This document shows, one piece after another, positions 53,198 to 64,000 of a DNA stretch of 64,000 nucleotides. The translations under genes were made by a program, and so were the position numbers. How positions within the stretch are numbered: the first letter of the stretch is position 1; each line of letters starts with the position of its first letter. The notes beneath the pieces were generated by a model, which made no database searches, was not told where the DNA came from, and saw only the letters and a list, made by a program, of their open reading frames with translations. The DNA is from Brugia malayi (taxonomy: Eukaryota; Nematoda; Chromadorea; Rhabditida; Onchocercidae): positions 11,218,001 through 11,282,000 of the forward strand of contig NW_025062478.1 in the NCBI RefSeq assembly GCF_000002995.4. The letters are read 5' to 3'.

Positions 53198-53548
53198 GCA
53201 ATAATCTGCGAAATGTATTATTACTTACTTTTATCACAACAACGTTAGTTTTTTTATTGCAACAACAAAATAAATCGCGCAGTGTTATCAGTGTACCTTT
53301 TCTAAAAGTGACAAATTTGATTAAATGAAATAAACAAAAGTGAAAGAAATGCATAGCTATCATTAATGTACACTTGATTTTTTCTTTAATTTTGAATTAT
53401 ATAACTACTACACTTATTATTTGTGACTTTCATTTTGTTGCTTTATTAAAAGATAAATACAATACCAAAAGGTCATCTGATTACCTTACAGGTGTACTTG
53501 TATTACACTTATCATAACTCAATCATTTTCCTTATATTTCGGGGTCAT
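50784..53548. other. Intergenic region between convergent genes, no gene seen
   Basis: AT-rich, with a GT dinucleotide run near 50946-50968, an ATT run near 53169-53198 and several T homopolymers. The left end is the presumed 3' UTR of the lin-40-like gene. No exon of a recognisable family was found on either strand. Confidence 0.55.
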
Positions 53549-53583
53549 TCATGGACAGATGATGAACTTTCGGCAGAATGTGT

Positions 53584-53675
<92 letters not shown>

Positions 53676-55112
53676 CAGACATTAACTAGCAAAATGAGAC
53701 GAGATAAGAATGAGTGGAATATTCTGAGAAAAAAAAGGAAAAAACCTGACTGTGCCACTGAATATCAGCAGTGTAACTGAATCAGTAGAAGCTGTCAGAG
53801 TGAAAAGTACCAGTATAAGCCAAATTGTCCAGCGACCTTCACTAATTCCAACTGTTATCACCACTTGGCCAATGAGAAATACTATGGCATTACAGATGCA
53901 TGGCAAAATTAACCTAAAAAAAAAAGAAAAAAAAAAATTATATTTAATTTTAAATTATCGATTAATATTTAATTGATCATTGAACATAGAATTTAATATT
54001 TTCTATTTGAATATGTATATGAATGCAAAGCAAATTTAATATTTGAAATTCAGCGCTGTTTGTTATACTTGTAACACAACTATTTTTTTTTTTTTTTTTT
54101 TCAATTATTACATTCAAAATTCTCTTTAGCATTCTTTATTTTCTTTTTTTTTTTTTTTTAAATTTTATTACGAACTAAAATGTAATAATATTTGTTGAAT
54201 AAAATTCACAAATTATCCTAAAACTTTCTCTTTTCTAATTTATCGAAATTAATATAATTAATTAATTCTATGTAAACATACTTAGTTTCAGCTCGCATAC
54301 CAGTACTGATACCTGCAAATATATTACAATTTTGCATTATCTTTGGCCGTGTTGCATTATATGTATTTACAGTTACAAAGCTATTTCGAGTTTGACGATT
54401 ACATTTGAAAAGTAGAAATATTGCATAACTGAAAATAAAATTAATAATTAACAATTAAACTAAAAAAATTAATTCATACATGTAAATTTTATTAATTAAT
54501 AAAAATTCTTCCCATAGCCATAATTCTCATCTATTTCTTTTAATTTTTTTTTTTTAAATTGGATTCAAGTATTTCATTAAAACTTGATAAAGTGCTGATT
54601 TGATAGGGAAAATAATAAGCAATAGGATTAAATTTAGTCCGATTTTTTTTTTAAAAAAAAAAAATGTTTATTTAAACAATTTTACATTTCCAATTTATAT
54701 TTGAACTAATTTATCAAAGAAATAACTTATAATTGAACTATATGGGATTGGTATTTTATGACGATAAAATAATTATGCAATGTAGTTTTTTTTTTTTTTT
54801 TTTTTACTAATTTATTTACTAAAATACTTCTTTCTCACACTTATACATCAAATAAGATTTAAAAGAAAACTCAATTACTAATTTATTTACTAAAATGCTT
54901 ATTTCACAGTATGCTATGCTATTTTATTTGAATTTTCTTATGCAACCTGTAGAGAGAAAATGTTCCAATGAATATTAGTAAATGATAAATGACGAAAAAT
55001 TGCGATTTGCCACCATCCAAATACAATTGAATATCTTCCGCCACCATACCATATGCGCTTGCTTCATAATAAAATGTGACGTACCAAGGTTGAAAGTATG
55101 CTATCAATGACT

Positions 55113-55152
<40 letters not shown>

Positions 55153-56846
55153 AGCGACATAATTTTTACTCTTTCTTAATAAAATCTAAAAAACCCTTTT
55201 ACCACTATATATACATATTTTTTTGAAGCTTGTTGATAGTATAGCAACTACAAATTTACAATAATCACTTCGTTTGTTTATTTATCTGTAAAGATGAAAC
55301 AAATTGCGAGTGAATGTTTATGGTAAGTCGAGACTACCTGGATGTTTCGGCGACAGAAGGAGAAAAGTTGACAAATAAAAAGGGAGGGAATGTTATGCTA
55401 GAAACTTAAAAAGTAAAGGAAAGGTCGGTGCATAATAATAAAATTAATGCTTTGCAAATTACTGAAACTTTAGAATCGAAGAATATTTTTTCAAACTTTT
55501 CATTTAGTTTAAATTAGTAACAAGGAAGTGTTATGGAAAATGTTTGATTTAAATCGAAATTCTTTCTGACTGTAATATTTTACTTATTCAAATATGGGAA
55601 AAAAATGTTGTCTAAAGAAAATAGCACAAGAAACCTATCAGATATCATAAAAATAGTTTCAACTGTTTAAGATTTTATTTTCTTCTCCACTTGCAATGTT
55701 TATGGTAAGTTAACACTACCTGGACGTTTCGGCGACAAATTGCAGTGCTAAACAACTAAATATTTGTCTAATTCCATGATGTAATGCTTATGTGACATTA
55801 ATTTTGCTATATTTACGATTAATTCGCTTTTAGATATTAAATTTGTAAGTTAAATATTAAATTTAATTCGAACCAAAGAATGTCACCTGGACAAAAGCAA
55901 TCACATAACACATAAGGCATGATATGTAAATGGTGGAATTTCGCTGCTTTCTGAATTGACATGGACGACAAATAGCCACGTAACGTGTCCACGCCACTAG
56001 CAACGTGTGATAGCACATGGAAAACCACGTCGTATCGAGATATATCTGAAATTTTCCACTTAAATGCTTAAGATAACAATCAATTACTGATAGCAATTCA
56101 CATTGATTTTGTTTATAAGAAAAAGTTTTCATAAGTTTTATATTTAAAAACTATTAATAAAATTACACATGAAATTTCGAGTAATTATTTCGGAACAAAA
56201 AATGAAAAAAAAAAAAAAATGAATAGAATTTGAGAATGGTACTTGATAAAGTCGTCTTCCATACGTTGGAGTGTGTTGTTTCAGTATGATTAGCATACCC
56301 GGACAAAGTGCATAATTGAATAGCAAAAACATATTATTGATTGATGCACTAAACAAATAAAGGAAACCCGTAATTACCTGTAAATTTAAATGATTATAAA
56401 ATTTTAATGATTTTTTGTAAATGTTTCAAATATGAAATTGTAAATGGATATAGCTAATTAGCTAATTAAATCAGATAAAGACTTTACAAAAACGATAAAT
56501 AAGAAATTAATTAGTACTCAAATTATTTTCATTTATTTGTTTAATAATAAGTTACTTTCAATATTTTAATCAAATATAAATTAGTGTGAAATTTAATTTA
56601 AGATAATAGTATTTTTTCCAATTTTAAAATGTATCCGTTTCTGTACTCATTGATGTTTCAATTACTCGTAAATTGTACGTTTCAATTTTGACTTACGTGA
56701 GATTCACGATGTAAAACAAAAGCGATAATGATAGAGATTGGCAAGAAAATCATCGCTAATAGAATTAACGTTCCACCAGCAATGATATCATCCATATTTA
56801 ATGGCTTACTGTACCAATTATCAAGTGTCACATCTGATGACACCAT
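53549..56846 (-). CDS. Seven-transmembrane serpentine receptor, nematode type
   Basis: Probable chemosensory-type G-protein-coupled receptor in the plasma membrane. Seven minus-strand exons: 56697-56846, 56243-56377, 55887-56045, 54947-55110, 54282-54428, 53746-53913, 53549-53723. Total 1,098 nt (365 aa) in phase. Helices are visible: TM1 (LILLAMIFLPISIIIAFVL), TM2 (FLYLFSASINNMFLLFNYAL), TM3 with the DRY-equivalent TRYVAICRP, TM4 (IYISCLMCYVIAFVQ), TM5 (FFVIYHLLIFIGTFSLY), TM6 (ILPCICNAIVFLIGQVVI), TM7 (WLILVLFTLTASTDSVTLLI). The pattern recalls nematode Srx/Srt-like receptors; the subfamily is uncertain. The last exon runs in frame through a GT/CA microsatellite, giving 16 His-Thr dipeptides before FCRKFIICP and stop. 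The polypyrimidine tract of exon 4 is a 34-base homopolymer. Intron 3 holds a duplicated 43-bp element. Confidence 0.82.
53580..53674. repeat. GT/CA dinucleotide microsatellite within the last receptor exon
   Basis: About 47 GT dinucleotides with one TA interruption near 53587-53590. On the minus strand it is (CA)n and reads His-Thr in the receptor frame. Slippage by a number of dinucleotides not divisible by three would shift the frame. Confidence 0.95.
55113..55148. repeat. 34-base A homopolymer (poly-T acceptor tract on minus strand)
   Basis: A run of about 34 A residues directly follows the complement of the GCAG acceptor of receptor exon 4. On the gene's strand it is an uninterrupted T tract feeding the 3' splice site. 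Confidence 0.9.
55313..55737. repeat. Direct repeat pair, 43 bp, in receptor intron 3
   Basis: Copies at 55313-55355 and 55695-55737 match at about 39 of 43 bases. Each holds AATGTTTATGGTAAGT, then ACTACCTGG and GTTTCGGCGACA. The repeat is GC-richer than its surroundings and carries a perfect GTAAGT donor-like motif on the plus strand. Confidence 0.85.
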
Positions 56847-59800
56847 TTCATGTGATCTTTGTCACGTGTAATCTAAATATAAGTAAGTACACGAGGATAA
56901 GTGATTGCTGGCAAGATGGCAGTAGAAGTAATAAGTGCGCAGAGTGATCAGAAAACTTCAACTTTGGCTGTTATTATCATGCATAATTAATGTCGCGGAG
57001 TGACAGGGTGTGCAGGTGTTATCATTTAGTATTTCCTTGTCATCCTGAAAGGTGTACACAGGTGCAGCAGGTATGTTGTCATCTCTGCTTTAGGTAATTT
57101 AAACTTTCTTGTGCATATTCAACTTATCTTTATATAGTTAAATAGTTAATAAATCATATTCCATTTCATTGTGCACAAAATAAACTTTCAAATGTTGTGC
57201 AATTAACTATGATTAATTCAGAATACATATATCAATAAATAAAATCCAAATTTCAAATTTCCAGAATATTAAAAAAAAGGAAGGAAGGAGAACAAATCTC
57301 TAAAGGTATTGCTAAAGTTAGGTAACAATAAGACTATAGTGACAGTGATGATAAATTTCTATTTTTGCTTAGAAATATTCGGATATCAGCCAGTTTATTT
57401 AATTTTTAATTAAATTCAAAATTTTCATTGTCATGACATATATTATTATTATTATTATTATTATATATTTACTGCTATTATTATAATTATAGTAATTATT
57501 ATTATTCTCGTGACTATGGGAAATTTGAATTTAATGAAAAATTAAAAGAGAGAAAAATCGATTCATATCGGTTAATAATACATTGAATAGAATGTATTCC
57601 ATAAAGAAACAAAATTGATACTTCCAATAAACGATGTTGAAGAATAAAGAATCTTTTAATTGCAAGCAACAATTCTACATTTAAATGATTATGCAAATAG
57701 AATTAGCTTATTTGTTGGTAACAGTTTTACTTTAACTATTTCAGTAATACTTTCTACAGTTATGTTTTGATTTTACTTTCATCGGTCATTTTCGATCTTA
57801 ATATGATGATAACAACTCTTAGAGATAAATTGAAAGCAAGAATAACTGATAGCGGTTCCGTATTTGCTTTTAAATGTACCGAATGCATTACGATACAGGA
57901 AAATAGCATCACAGATGCTTGCATTTCTCGATGCAACCGGATATTTCCTACGGAATAAGCACCGTTTATGAAACCAAAAAACAATTCAAATGTTTGCATA
58001 ATAAGAATGCAAGAATAAGTGTTTGATAACACAAATATCTCAGTTACGGATCTATTAAACTGGCAATATGCACTTAAAAATTTTTATATCTAAAGAATTG
58101 GCTTATTCAAAATTTTGGGAAGTAGAATTTTCTGGAAACTGACTGGATGAACTATAAATCAGAAATAAATGATTTGAACACGAAAATTTCAAAATCATAA
58201 TTAATCTTTTCATTGTTTACATTTTGACGTATGCTTAGACGTTGTTTAGAGTCTTTCTGTAGAATATCACTTCAACAATGTATGTGTCACATTACCTCTT
58301 GGCTGTATGTATCATTGTGATCAAAACTTTTCTGCAAACTAAAACATACATATTTCATTGTCATCTGAACTATATTCATGTGTCACTGCAAATGTTTTGA
58401 TAAGAATTACTCTCTGAAAAGATAGAGAAGATTTTACAAATTTTACTTTTAAGCCTAAAATGCAAGAAACGAAAGCTGAAAAACCTATTTCAAAAACCCG
58501 ATAAGTGATGTAATAAAGTAATGTTTTACTTCATCTCCTCCACTTCCTTTTTTAGTAATTTCTTTTCTTTCATCTACCTTCCATTTTAATTGCCACTTTA
58601 AACTACTTTTGCTCGTTAGCACATCAAAAAAGCATACCATTCTATAATCAACTGACATCATCTAATAACTTTCAAACAAGGAACAGTTGAATCTTTAAAA
58701 ATTAATTTTCAACTTTATATTCTGAAATAAATGCGGGACTAATATAAAATTCAATACGTAATATAATAACATAAAAATGATTAAGTTTTTTTTTTTTTTT
58801 TTTTGCTGGAAAGTTAAAAGTAATTGAAGTACAAAGAAAGTAAAACGATGTAGTATATGGCATGGAAAGATCAAAAGAAGGAAGGAATTATTAAAATTAT
58901 GTACATAATTCATGAATGAATGTTTTTTTAAATTTATGATTTTTACATTATGCAATGAAATGATATTGCATAGCATAAAATTAAATTATTTTGTAAATTG
59001 CATTCTTTTTTTTTTTTTTTTTTTTTGCCTTTTTTTTTTTTTTTTTGTTTGTTTGAAATATCTTTAAAGTATTTTTTTTTTATTGCCTAGTTAGGCTAGA
59101 CTTTACAAAAAAAAAGAAAAAAGACATGTCATATACTAAAAGTATTTATTCATTTTAAATAAATTCATAGCAAAATTCAACGAAATATTTGTGATGTAAT
59201 AAAAGGTGAAAAATTTTTCAATTATTTGTCAATCTATTACAACGAATTGATAACTATGATCAAATATATTGTGATAAATGATCAGTATCAGTAATCGGTG
59301 AGTTATCAGACAACTGCTCTATCACCTGAAGTATTCATCAAATTTTAAGTGCATAGCAATGTGTTTCAATTTTTATTAATTAAAAAAAGTTAGTAAGAAG
59401 ACAAAAATATCGTATTACAGCTATTCTAATTGTCATATCAATTTAGGAATATCACAAGACTCATAAATAATTATATATATTTACATCCATTAATACGGCA
59501 ATCTTTAATTACTTCATAATGACGATCGCATACCTGCTTAATTGCTAACTTATTTATTAATTTCAAAGTAATATATAATAATGTTGATTACTATTAAAAA
59601 TTGAGAGAGAGAGAGAAAGAAGAGAAAAAAAAAAAAAAAACTTATGACTATAAACTTTTGATAATAACAGAAAAAAAAAACATACATTTATATCTGTCTC
59701 TATATCTCTTCGAAATATTTCTCAAATTTTTTTCAAAACTAAATTTATAATTTAATGCAAACTTTTATTTTGCATAATTTATGTTCGAATAGGATAATTA

Positions 59801-59900
59801 AAAACAAAAAAAAATTTTTCGACAGAAACAAAAATATCAATGTGTTGAGTGAGTATTGTAAAAATTTGGATTAATTAAACTTCAAAAAGAAAAAATTAGT
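56847..59900. other. AT-rich intergenic region; uncertain minus-strand ORF
   Basis: The first 200 bp are the presumed promoter of the minus-strand receptor. A minus-strand open frame at 57760-58032 (90 codons) includes a hydrophobic segment (PLSVILAFNLSLRVVIIIL) and is richer in GC than its flanks. It could be a remnant of another membrane receptor, but I recognise no motif. An ATT repeat lies near 57441-57470, and T runs near 58787-58804 and 59007-59047. Confidence 0.4.
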
Positions 59901-59908
59901 CACAATTT

Positions 59909-60740
59909 CTAATTGGCAAATGACGAAAAGAATAAAAGACAGTGGTTGGGAAGTTTTTTAAAAAAAAATGTAAATATTTCAATTGAAAATTGCAAAAAAA
60001 AAAAGGATAAATATTTCAAAAATAGAGCTACGTCTAAATCTTTGCTTCTCGGGAAGAAAATTTGCATACTGGGGGTATGTGTTTGGCAAGAGTTTGACGT
60101 AATCAGCGTTTGCACGTTTGGCTGTGCTGCGTTTTGATTTGCTAAGTCGTGTATTAATAGCTTTGTCTGCGTGTAAGTTTGATGCAACTTATCCTTACTG
60201 TCGTTGAGACATTTAGCAAATGTGGAATATCTGTTCTTCAAGCCATGGTTTTTAAGTAGTTCGCAGAACTCACTCTTTGACCTCACTGTTTACTCCTGAA
60301 GTAACCATAGAAGCTTTCAGGTGACAAGGTAGTTCTGGTGTTATAAGGTTAGTTGGAGTATCCTTCTCTTAGATAGATGCTCTTTGGAGCTAAAAGAGTT
60401 CCAGCTACGCAGGTTTCAAGTTAGAGTTGTCTTTCCTCTAAGATGGCTGCCGAAGGCTAATGAACTTATTTTGCTCAATTTGTTGACCTTTCAGTTGAAA
60501 CTTGTTCAGCATGGGAGACCCTATTGAAGCCATATGTCACCGTTAGCACAATTTGCAGTCTCACAAGTTTCACAAACTCCACCCTAACGACAAGAAAGTG
60601 TCTGAGGAAGAGGAAAAGAAGCATAATTTGATCGAGAAATGAATCCGAGCTCTTCAGGGAGCTACTGAAAAATGGGTTGACGATGTAGTTCTGTTCGAAC
60701 GTATTTAGAATAATTGTTTTTACGTGCTGCATCACTGTCA
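59909..60740. other. GC-richer, possibly decayed coding or repeat-derived segment
   Basis: About 700 bp here look less AT-biased than their surroundings. A minus-strand frame at 59909-60286 reads plausibly near its start (SEFCELLKNHGLKNRYSTFA) but becomes low complexity. On the plus strand around 60510-60710 a frame reads HKFHKLHPNDKK, then EEEEKKHNLIEK, a TGA, then IRALQGATEKWVDDVV and a stop. The single in-frame stop inside such sequence suggests a pseudogene or degenerated element. I could not identify the parent. Confidence 0.3.
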
Positions 60741-61037
60741 GTGTATATTCAGCATTAAATGATCGCTTGATCCCACTGCTCTTAGGTAATTAGGTAATTG
60801 TGGTACTACTAATCAGTACTTTGTTATTGCTTGGAAGTATTTATAGCGATAGCAAGGAAATACTTCTTTTAGTATATCACCTATGTTTCAGTTTTCTTTT
60901 TCTTTACTGCATTGTTGCTGTTAAATATTATAGATGGTACCTCCAGAAATATCACATGTTGAAATTGTATTCGCGTCTTTTTATGATTTGAAATTCGATC
61001 TCAGGCTACAATTTCAGGTCTGATATCATCATAATTG

Positions 61038-61904
61038 ATGAACAATTCCCAGGACATTGCAAGCGTTGATCGTATGCCACATCTGAAGCAACTGGTTTTG
61101 AGTAATGATGATAGCGCATCAACTTCTCAGCTGGATATGGTATGTTTTACGAGGTTTTAAAAGATAATGTTGATGGTATGAACTTTTCTGTTTTGATGGT
61201 TTTTCACATAATATTTGTGCTATGCATTTCAGGAAAAAAGTCAGAACAGTTTGAACAGTATGCTTGCTAACGGTGTACTCGACACACCATTAGGACAAGC
61301 TGTGACAAATTTGCATGGATCTTGGGCGCAACTAATCAGTGATTTATCAGCTCGAACAGGTTATTTACCTCCAACGCTAGAACATATCAAAGAAGTTGCG
61401 GAGTGCGCAGTTCGTCAAGTTGGTTTCATTCGATTAAACTGTCCTTAATGCATTATATCATCTTTTTTTTTGCGATTTCTGTTCTTTATCTCTTTCACTT
61501 ACGCTACATCAACTTGTATTGTTGCTTTCCGTCCTATTTACTAAACAGATACTGAGCTTTCGTTGATCATGAAGTGATTAGTTTTTCAGTTAAAAGATTC
61601 GTGTCATGATTTAACTCGTGAATTTGCTCGAGTTGGTCTTGAATGGCGTCTAACGCACCCAAATGAAGCTCTTGCTGAAGTATGTTTGCTTATCAAGAAT
61701 TTTAAACCGTCTTATAAGTTATGTAATAACACTGTAGTGAAATCTCAAACACAGTGAAACTTGTATTTATATTTGTTTCAGGATTTGGCGGATTATGATC
61801 AAGCCATGTTACGGCAGGAATCATTACTGGAACGAGCTTCAAGCATCGTTGAACGACGACTAAGCGATTTAGCAGCTGAAAAAAATTCACAAGGATTTGA
61901 GTAG
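61038..61904 (+). CDS. mdt-28: Probable Mediator complex subunit 28 (MED28)
   Basis: Four exons with GT-AG borders and all phase-0 joints: 61038-61139, 61233-61418, 61590-61679, 61782-61904; 166 aa. A TTTCAG acceptor about 25 nt before the ATG suggests a trans-spliced leader. The protein is helical and soluble, with no signal or membrane segment. LHGSWAQLISDLSARTGYLP and EWRLTHPNEALAEDLADYDQ, then LLERASSIVERRLSDL, parallel human MED28 (a helix beginning LESSFEACFASLVSQ, RLQLSVQKPEQVIKEDVSEL, LVQKHLTKLRHWQ). The similarity is in spacing and residue type and was judged by eye. In vertebrates MED28 is a head-module-associated Mediator subunit. Another short coiled-coil protein is possible. The next gene starts about 0.96 kb downstream on the same strand. 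Confidence 0.55.
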
Positions 61905-62861
61905 TTGTATGATATATTCGGTCATCGAACAGCGACATTTACAATTAGGAATAGAAAATATGTAAAAAAAAATGTTCCAAAGGAATGAAAACTTGAGCTG
62001 CGGCATCGCTAAAATGCAGAATGATGACCATCTATATGCATCTCATAAGTTAGTATGCTATATCCAGATGAAATTCTTATAGATAAGAAGGTGAATACAA
62101 TAGGAAATGTACAAAGTAGAGAACAAGTGTTTCCAACAAATTATTTCTTTGAAATCAGTTGCTGTTTTCCTGTGTATACATTTTTTTCGATATGTTTAAC
62201 TTTGTTACTTGTAAATAAAGTCATCAACAATATCCAAAGTTTTATTTTTAGCGGTCATAACCGCATTGTGATGCTCTTTTCATCATTACATAATCCGTTC
62301 TGAGCCATATAGATTCTTTTGATGATGAAGAGACGGCGATTTTTACTACAGTGTTGTTTTTGTCCTTGTATTCATCTTTAATAATTAAACATTTCCTAGA
62401 TGTGTAATCATCTAGAAAAAAAGTACATTTATACAAGTTGAAGTAGGTTTATCTTTGCTTCCTAACTGGCTACGCAAATATTCGGTTGTGACCTGATGTT
62501 GATATATAATGTTAGTGCATCAATGCAATGAATATGGAACTTCCGAGTAGTTTCACAGCTTGTTTTGTTGCAACAAAAATGGAATAATACACACGAATAA
62601 TGAATAAACTACATGAAATATTGTATTTAGCGTGAATAAATTGTGATTATCCATTAGAAATTGGTATAGATCAGATAAGAAGGGGCTGGTCAGACTGATT
62701 TTAATCCTTGCTTGGATCTTGCAATAAACAGTTCTCGAGATTCGGAGTCTCGTGAGATTTTTTGAATTTCGAGATCTTGAACTTTTGGCGAATCGTGGTT
62801 ATTCTTTTTATTGAGAAGAGACTTTTAATGTTGTTACAGTTGATAGAAAGAAATAGCGAAG
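61905..62861. other. Short spacer between two co-oriented genes
   Basis: Contains the presumed 3' UTR of the MED28-like gene and the leader of the CLASRP-like gene. A GTTGTTACAG acceptor at about 62831-62840 lies 21 nt before the downstream ATG and could receive a spliced leader. Nothing else was recognised. Confidence 0.5.
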
Positions 62862-63365
62862 CGATGTGGCATGAAGCACGACGACAAGAGAAATTAATAC
62901 GATCGCAAATGATTGATAGCGTCAAAAGAAATGAAAGACGGAAACAGTTCTACGAGAATGTTGTAAGTTTTAGAAAGTACGTGAGATATGTGGTATGATT
63001 TAGAAAGTGCGCGAGATATCTCGAGATGATCTTGTGTTTTTATTATTACCCCGTATTTTATTATTATTGTTGTTATATTACTATACCGTTACTGTTATTA
63101 TTATTAATTATTATTTCTAAATTACTGGATTACTAATTACTTTAAATTTCTATTTGTTATATTATTATTAGTCATAATGGTATGTGTCATTATTGTTGCA
63201 CTTTTTATCATTATTAACTGTCCTGTTATTGCATGGCAATTCATAGTGTAAAATGGAAGTGTTACAGAGAAAAGATCCTGAGCAATTCATGCAAGTCCAT
63301 GGCCGCAAATGCCAAATACACATGGATCCGGCAGTAGCACGTGCTGCCGAAGCATCAAGCATCCT
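62862..63365 (+). CDS. CLASRP: CLASRP-type (CLK4-associating SR-rich) splicing factor, N-terminal part
   Basis: CLASRP (SFRS16/SWAP2) is a nuclear SR-related alternative-splicing regulator that binds CLK-family kinases. Exon 1 (62862-62963) reads MWHEARRQEKLIRSQMIDSV and ends FYENV in phase 0. Exon 2 starts at 63268 with RKDPEQFMQVHGRKCQIHMD and continues PAVARAAEASSIL. This matches the start of human CLASRP (MWHEARKHERKLRGMMVDYK, then KDPAQFLQVHGRACKVHLDS) over almost its full length, including the start codon. The exon 2 donor is probably the GT after 63365. The remaining exons, including the RS domain, lie beyond the window or were not recognised. Confidence 0.88.
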
Positions 63366-64000
63366 GTGCGCGTTTAACATTAGTAATTTGCTCGTCTTTT
63401 GTATAAAGCATACTTCTCACCATGGATTCAATCCGTTAAATATCTTTTTTGTCGTTTAATTTTTTTAATTGAATCTTGCTCTACATTAACTTTAAATTTG
63501 ACATCTCTTCGACATCCTCATTAAGTAATTTAACTTTTGCTTGTGTTTAAAAAGAACTGATAATGTGATTTGTTAATTCTTAGTTGGAAATTGTAGTTAT
63601 TCCATAGATACAGACTATTTTTAGCCATAAAAAGTGGTTATAAGTACGTATTCATAGTTTCCACAATGCATTTTATTTTCTTAAAGCTATGCAAAGTATC
63701 ATATTATATGTATGTTAGAATAAGTCGAAACGGTAATATAGGATTCATGCAGTTTTGGGCGTAATGACTCCACAAGAAGATAGGAAACATGAAGTAAATG
63801 GGAGAAATAATATCGGGAAAGAAAAAATTTGGGGTAAACAAAGTAGTAATAGCTTTGCTAAGTAGGGTTATGTGTTAAGCTTAACATTTTACTCTTGAAG
63901 GGTACTTTAATTTTTCTTAGTTTGTTGGTGACCATGGAGAAGATGACACTGTGTTCAGATTTAAATTGTTAGAATTTGATCTATGGATTTGCAGGAGGCG
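63366..64000 (+). other. Presumed intron 2 of the CLASRP-like gene
   Basis: No segment here matches the next conserved block of CLASRP (PWQGD...IDRFDVRAHLD). An open stretch after TTTTCTTAG near 63920 is possible coding sequence, but it does not fit the expected phase or motif. The window ends at 64000 inside the gene. Confidence 0.45.

Noticed and set aside
53492..53689. Plus-strand Cys-Val repeat protein across the GT microsatellite
   Set aside because: It is the antisense reading of the repeat. The minus-strand reading is joined in frame to a well-supported receptor gene.
1..64000. Bacterial endosymbiont-derived insertions, tRNA genes or intact transposons
   Set aside because: I looked for uninterrupted bacterial-type genes, tRNA B-box-like motifs and reverse transcriptase or transposase motifs and saw none. 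Without a search tool, small or decayed copies could be missed.

Overview
This is nuclear DNA from a nematode, most likely a filarial or related spirurid worm; the placement is my inference. The DNA is very AT-rich. Genes are split into many short exons with GT-AG introns of roughly 50-1,260 nt. One gene looks like a nematode GGxRAF neuropeptide precursor and another like a nematode serpentine receptor. No database search was possible, so family assignments come from recognising translated exons. For six genes (gip-2-like, xpo-1, dvc-1-like, cogc-7-like, lin-40-like, receptor) the reconstructed exons sum to a multiple of three with matching phases, which supports the models.

Layout. 1-2516: a small minus-strand neuropeptide-like precursor (first exon unresolved). 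2517-12041: gene-poor, with simple repeats, an ATC-rich satellite, a purine-rich minisatellite and a 49-bp tandem array. 12042-19381 (-): gamma-tubulin complex protein of the GCP2 type. 21106-29227 (+): exportin-1/CRM1, essentially full length, divergent from the GCP2 gene across about 1.7 kb. 29.9-30.5 kb (+): two short exon-like segments that may be alternative or orphan terminal exons. 30559-32444 (-): SPRTN/DVC-1 DNA-protein crosslink protease. About 33973-39378 (+): COG7 Golgi tethering subunit. 41816-50783 (+): MTA-type NuRD subunit (BAH-ELM2-SANT-GATA), behind a GC-richer presumed promoter. 53549-56846 (-): seven-helix serpentine receptor whose last exon reads through a GT microsatellite. 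61038-61904 (+): probable Mediator subunit 28. 62862 to beyond the edge (+): CLASRP-type splicing factor, 5' part only.

The neighbours share no single pathway. They are mostly housekeeping cell-biology genes: nuclear export, spindle nucleation, crosslink repair, Golgi trafficking, chromatin, transcription and splicing. Two neuronal-type genes, the neuropeptide precursor and the receptor, lie in more repeat-rich surroundings. I found no CRISPR array, bacterial insertion, intact transposon, tRNA or rRNA gene.

The observations most worth a second look are the overlooked neuropeptide gene, the receptor's predicted 16-fold His-Thr tail, the paired exon-like duplications downstream of xpo-1, a 31-nt intron in cogc-7, and the conserved drug-reactive cysteine in exportin-1.
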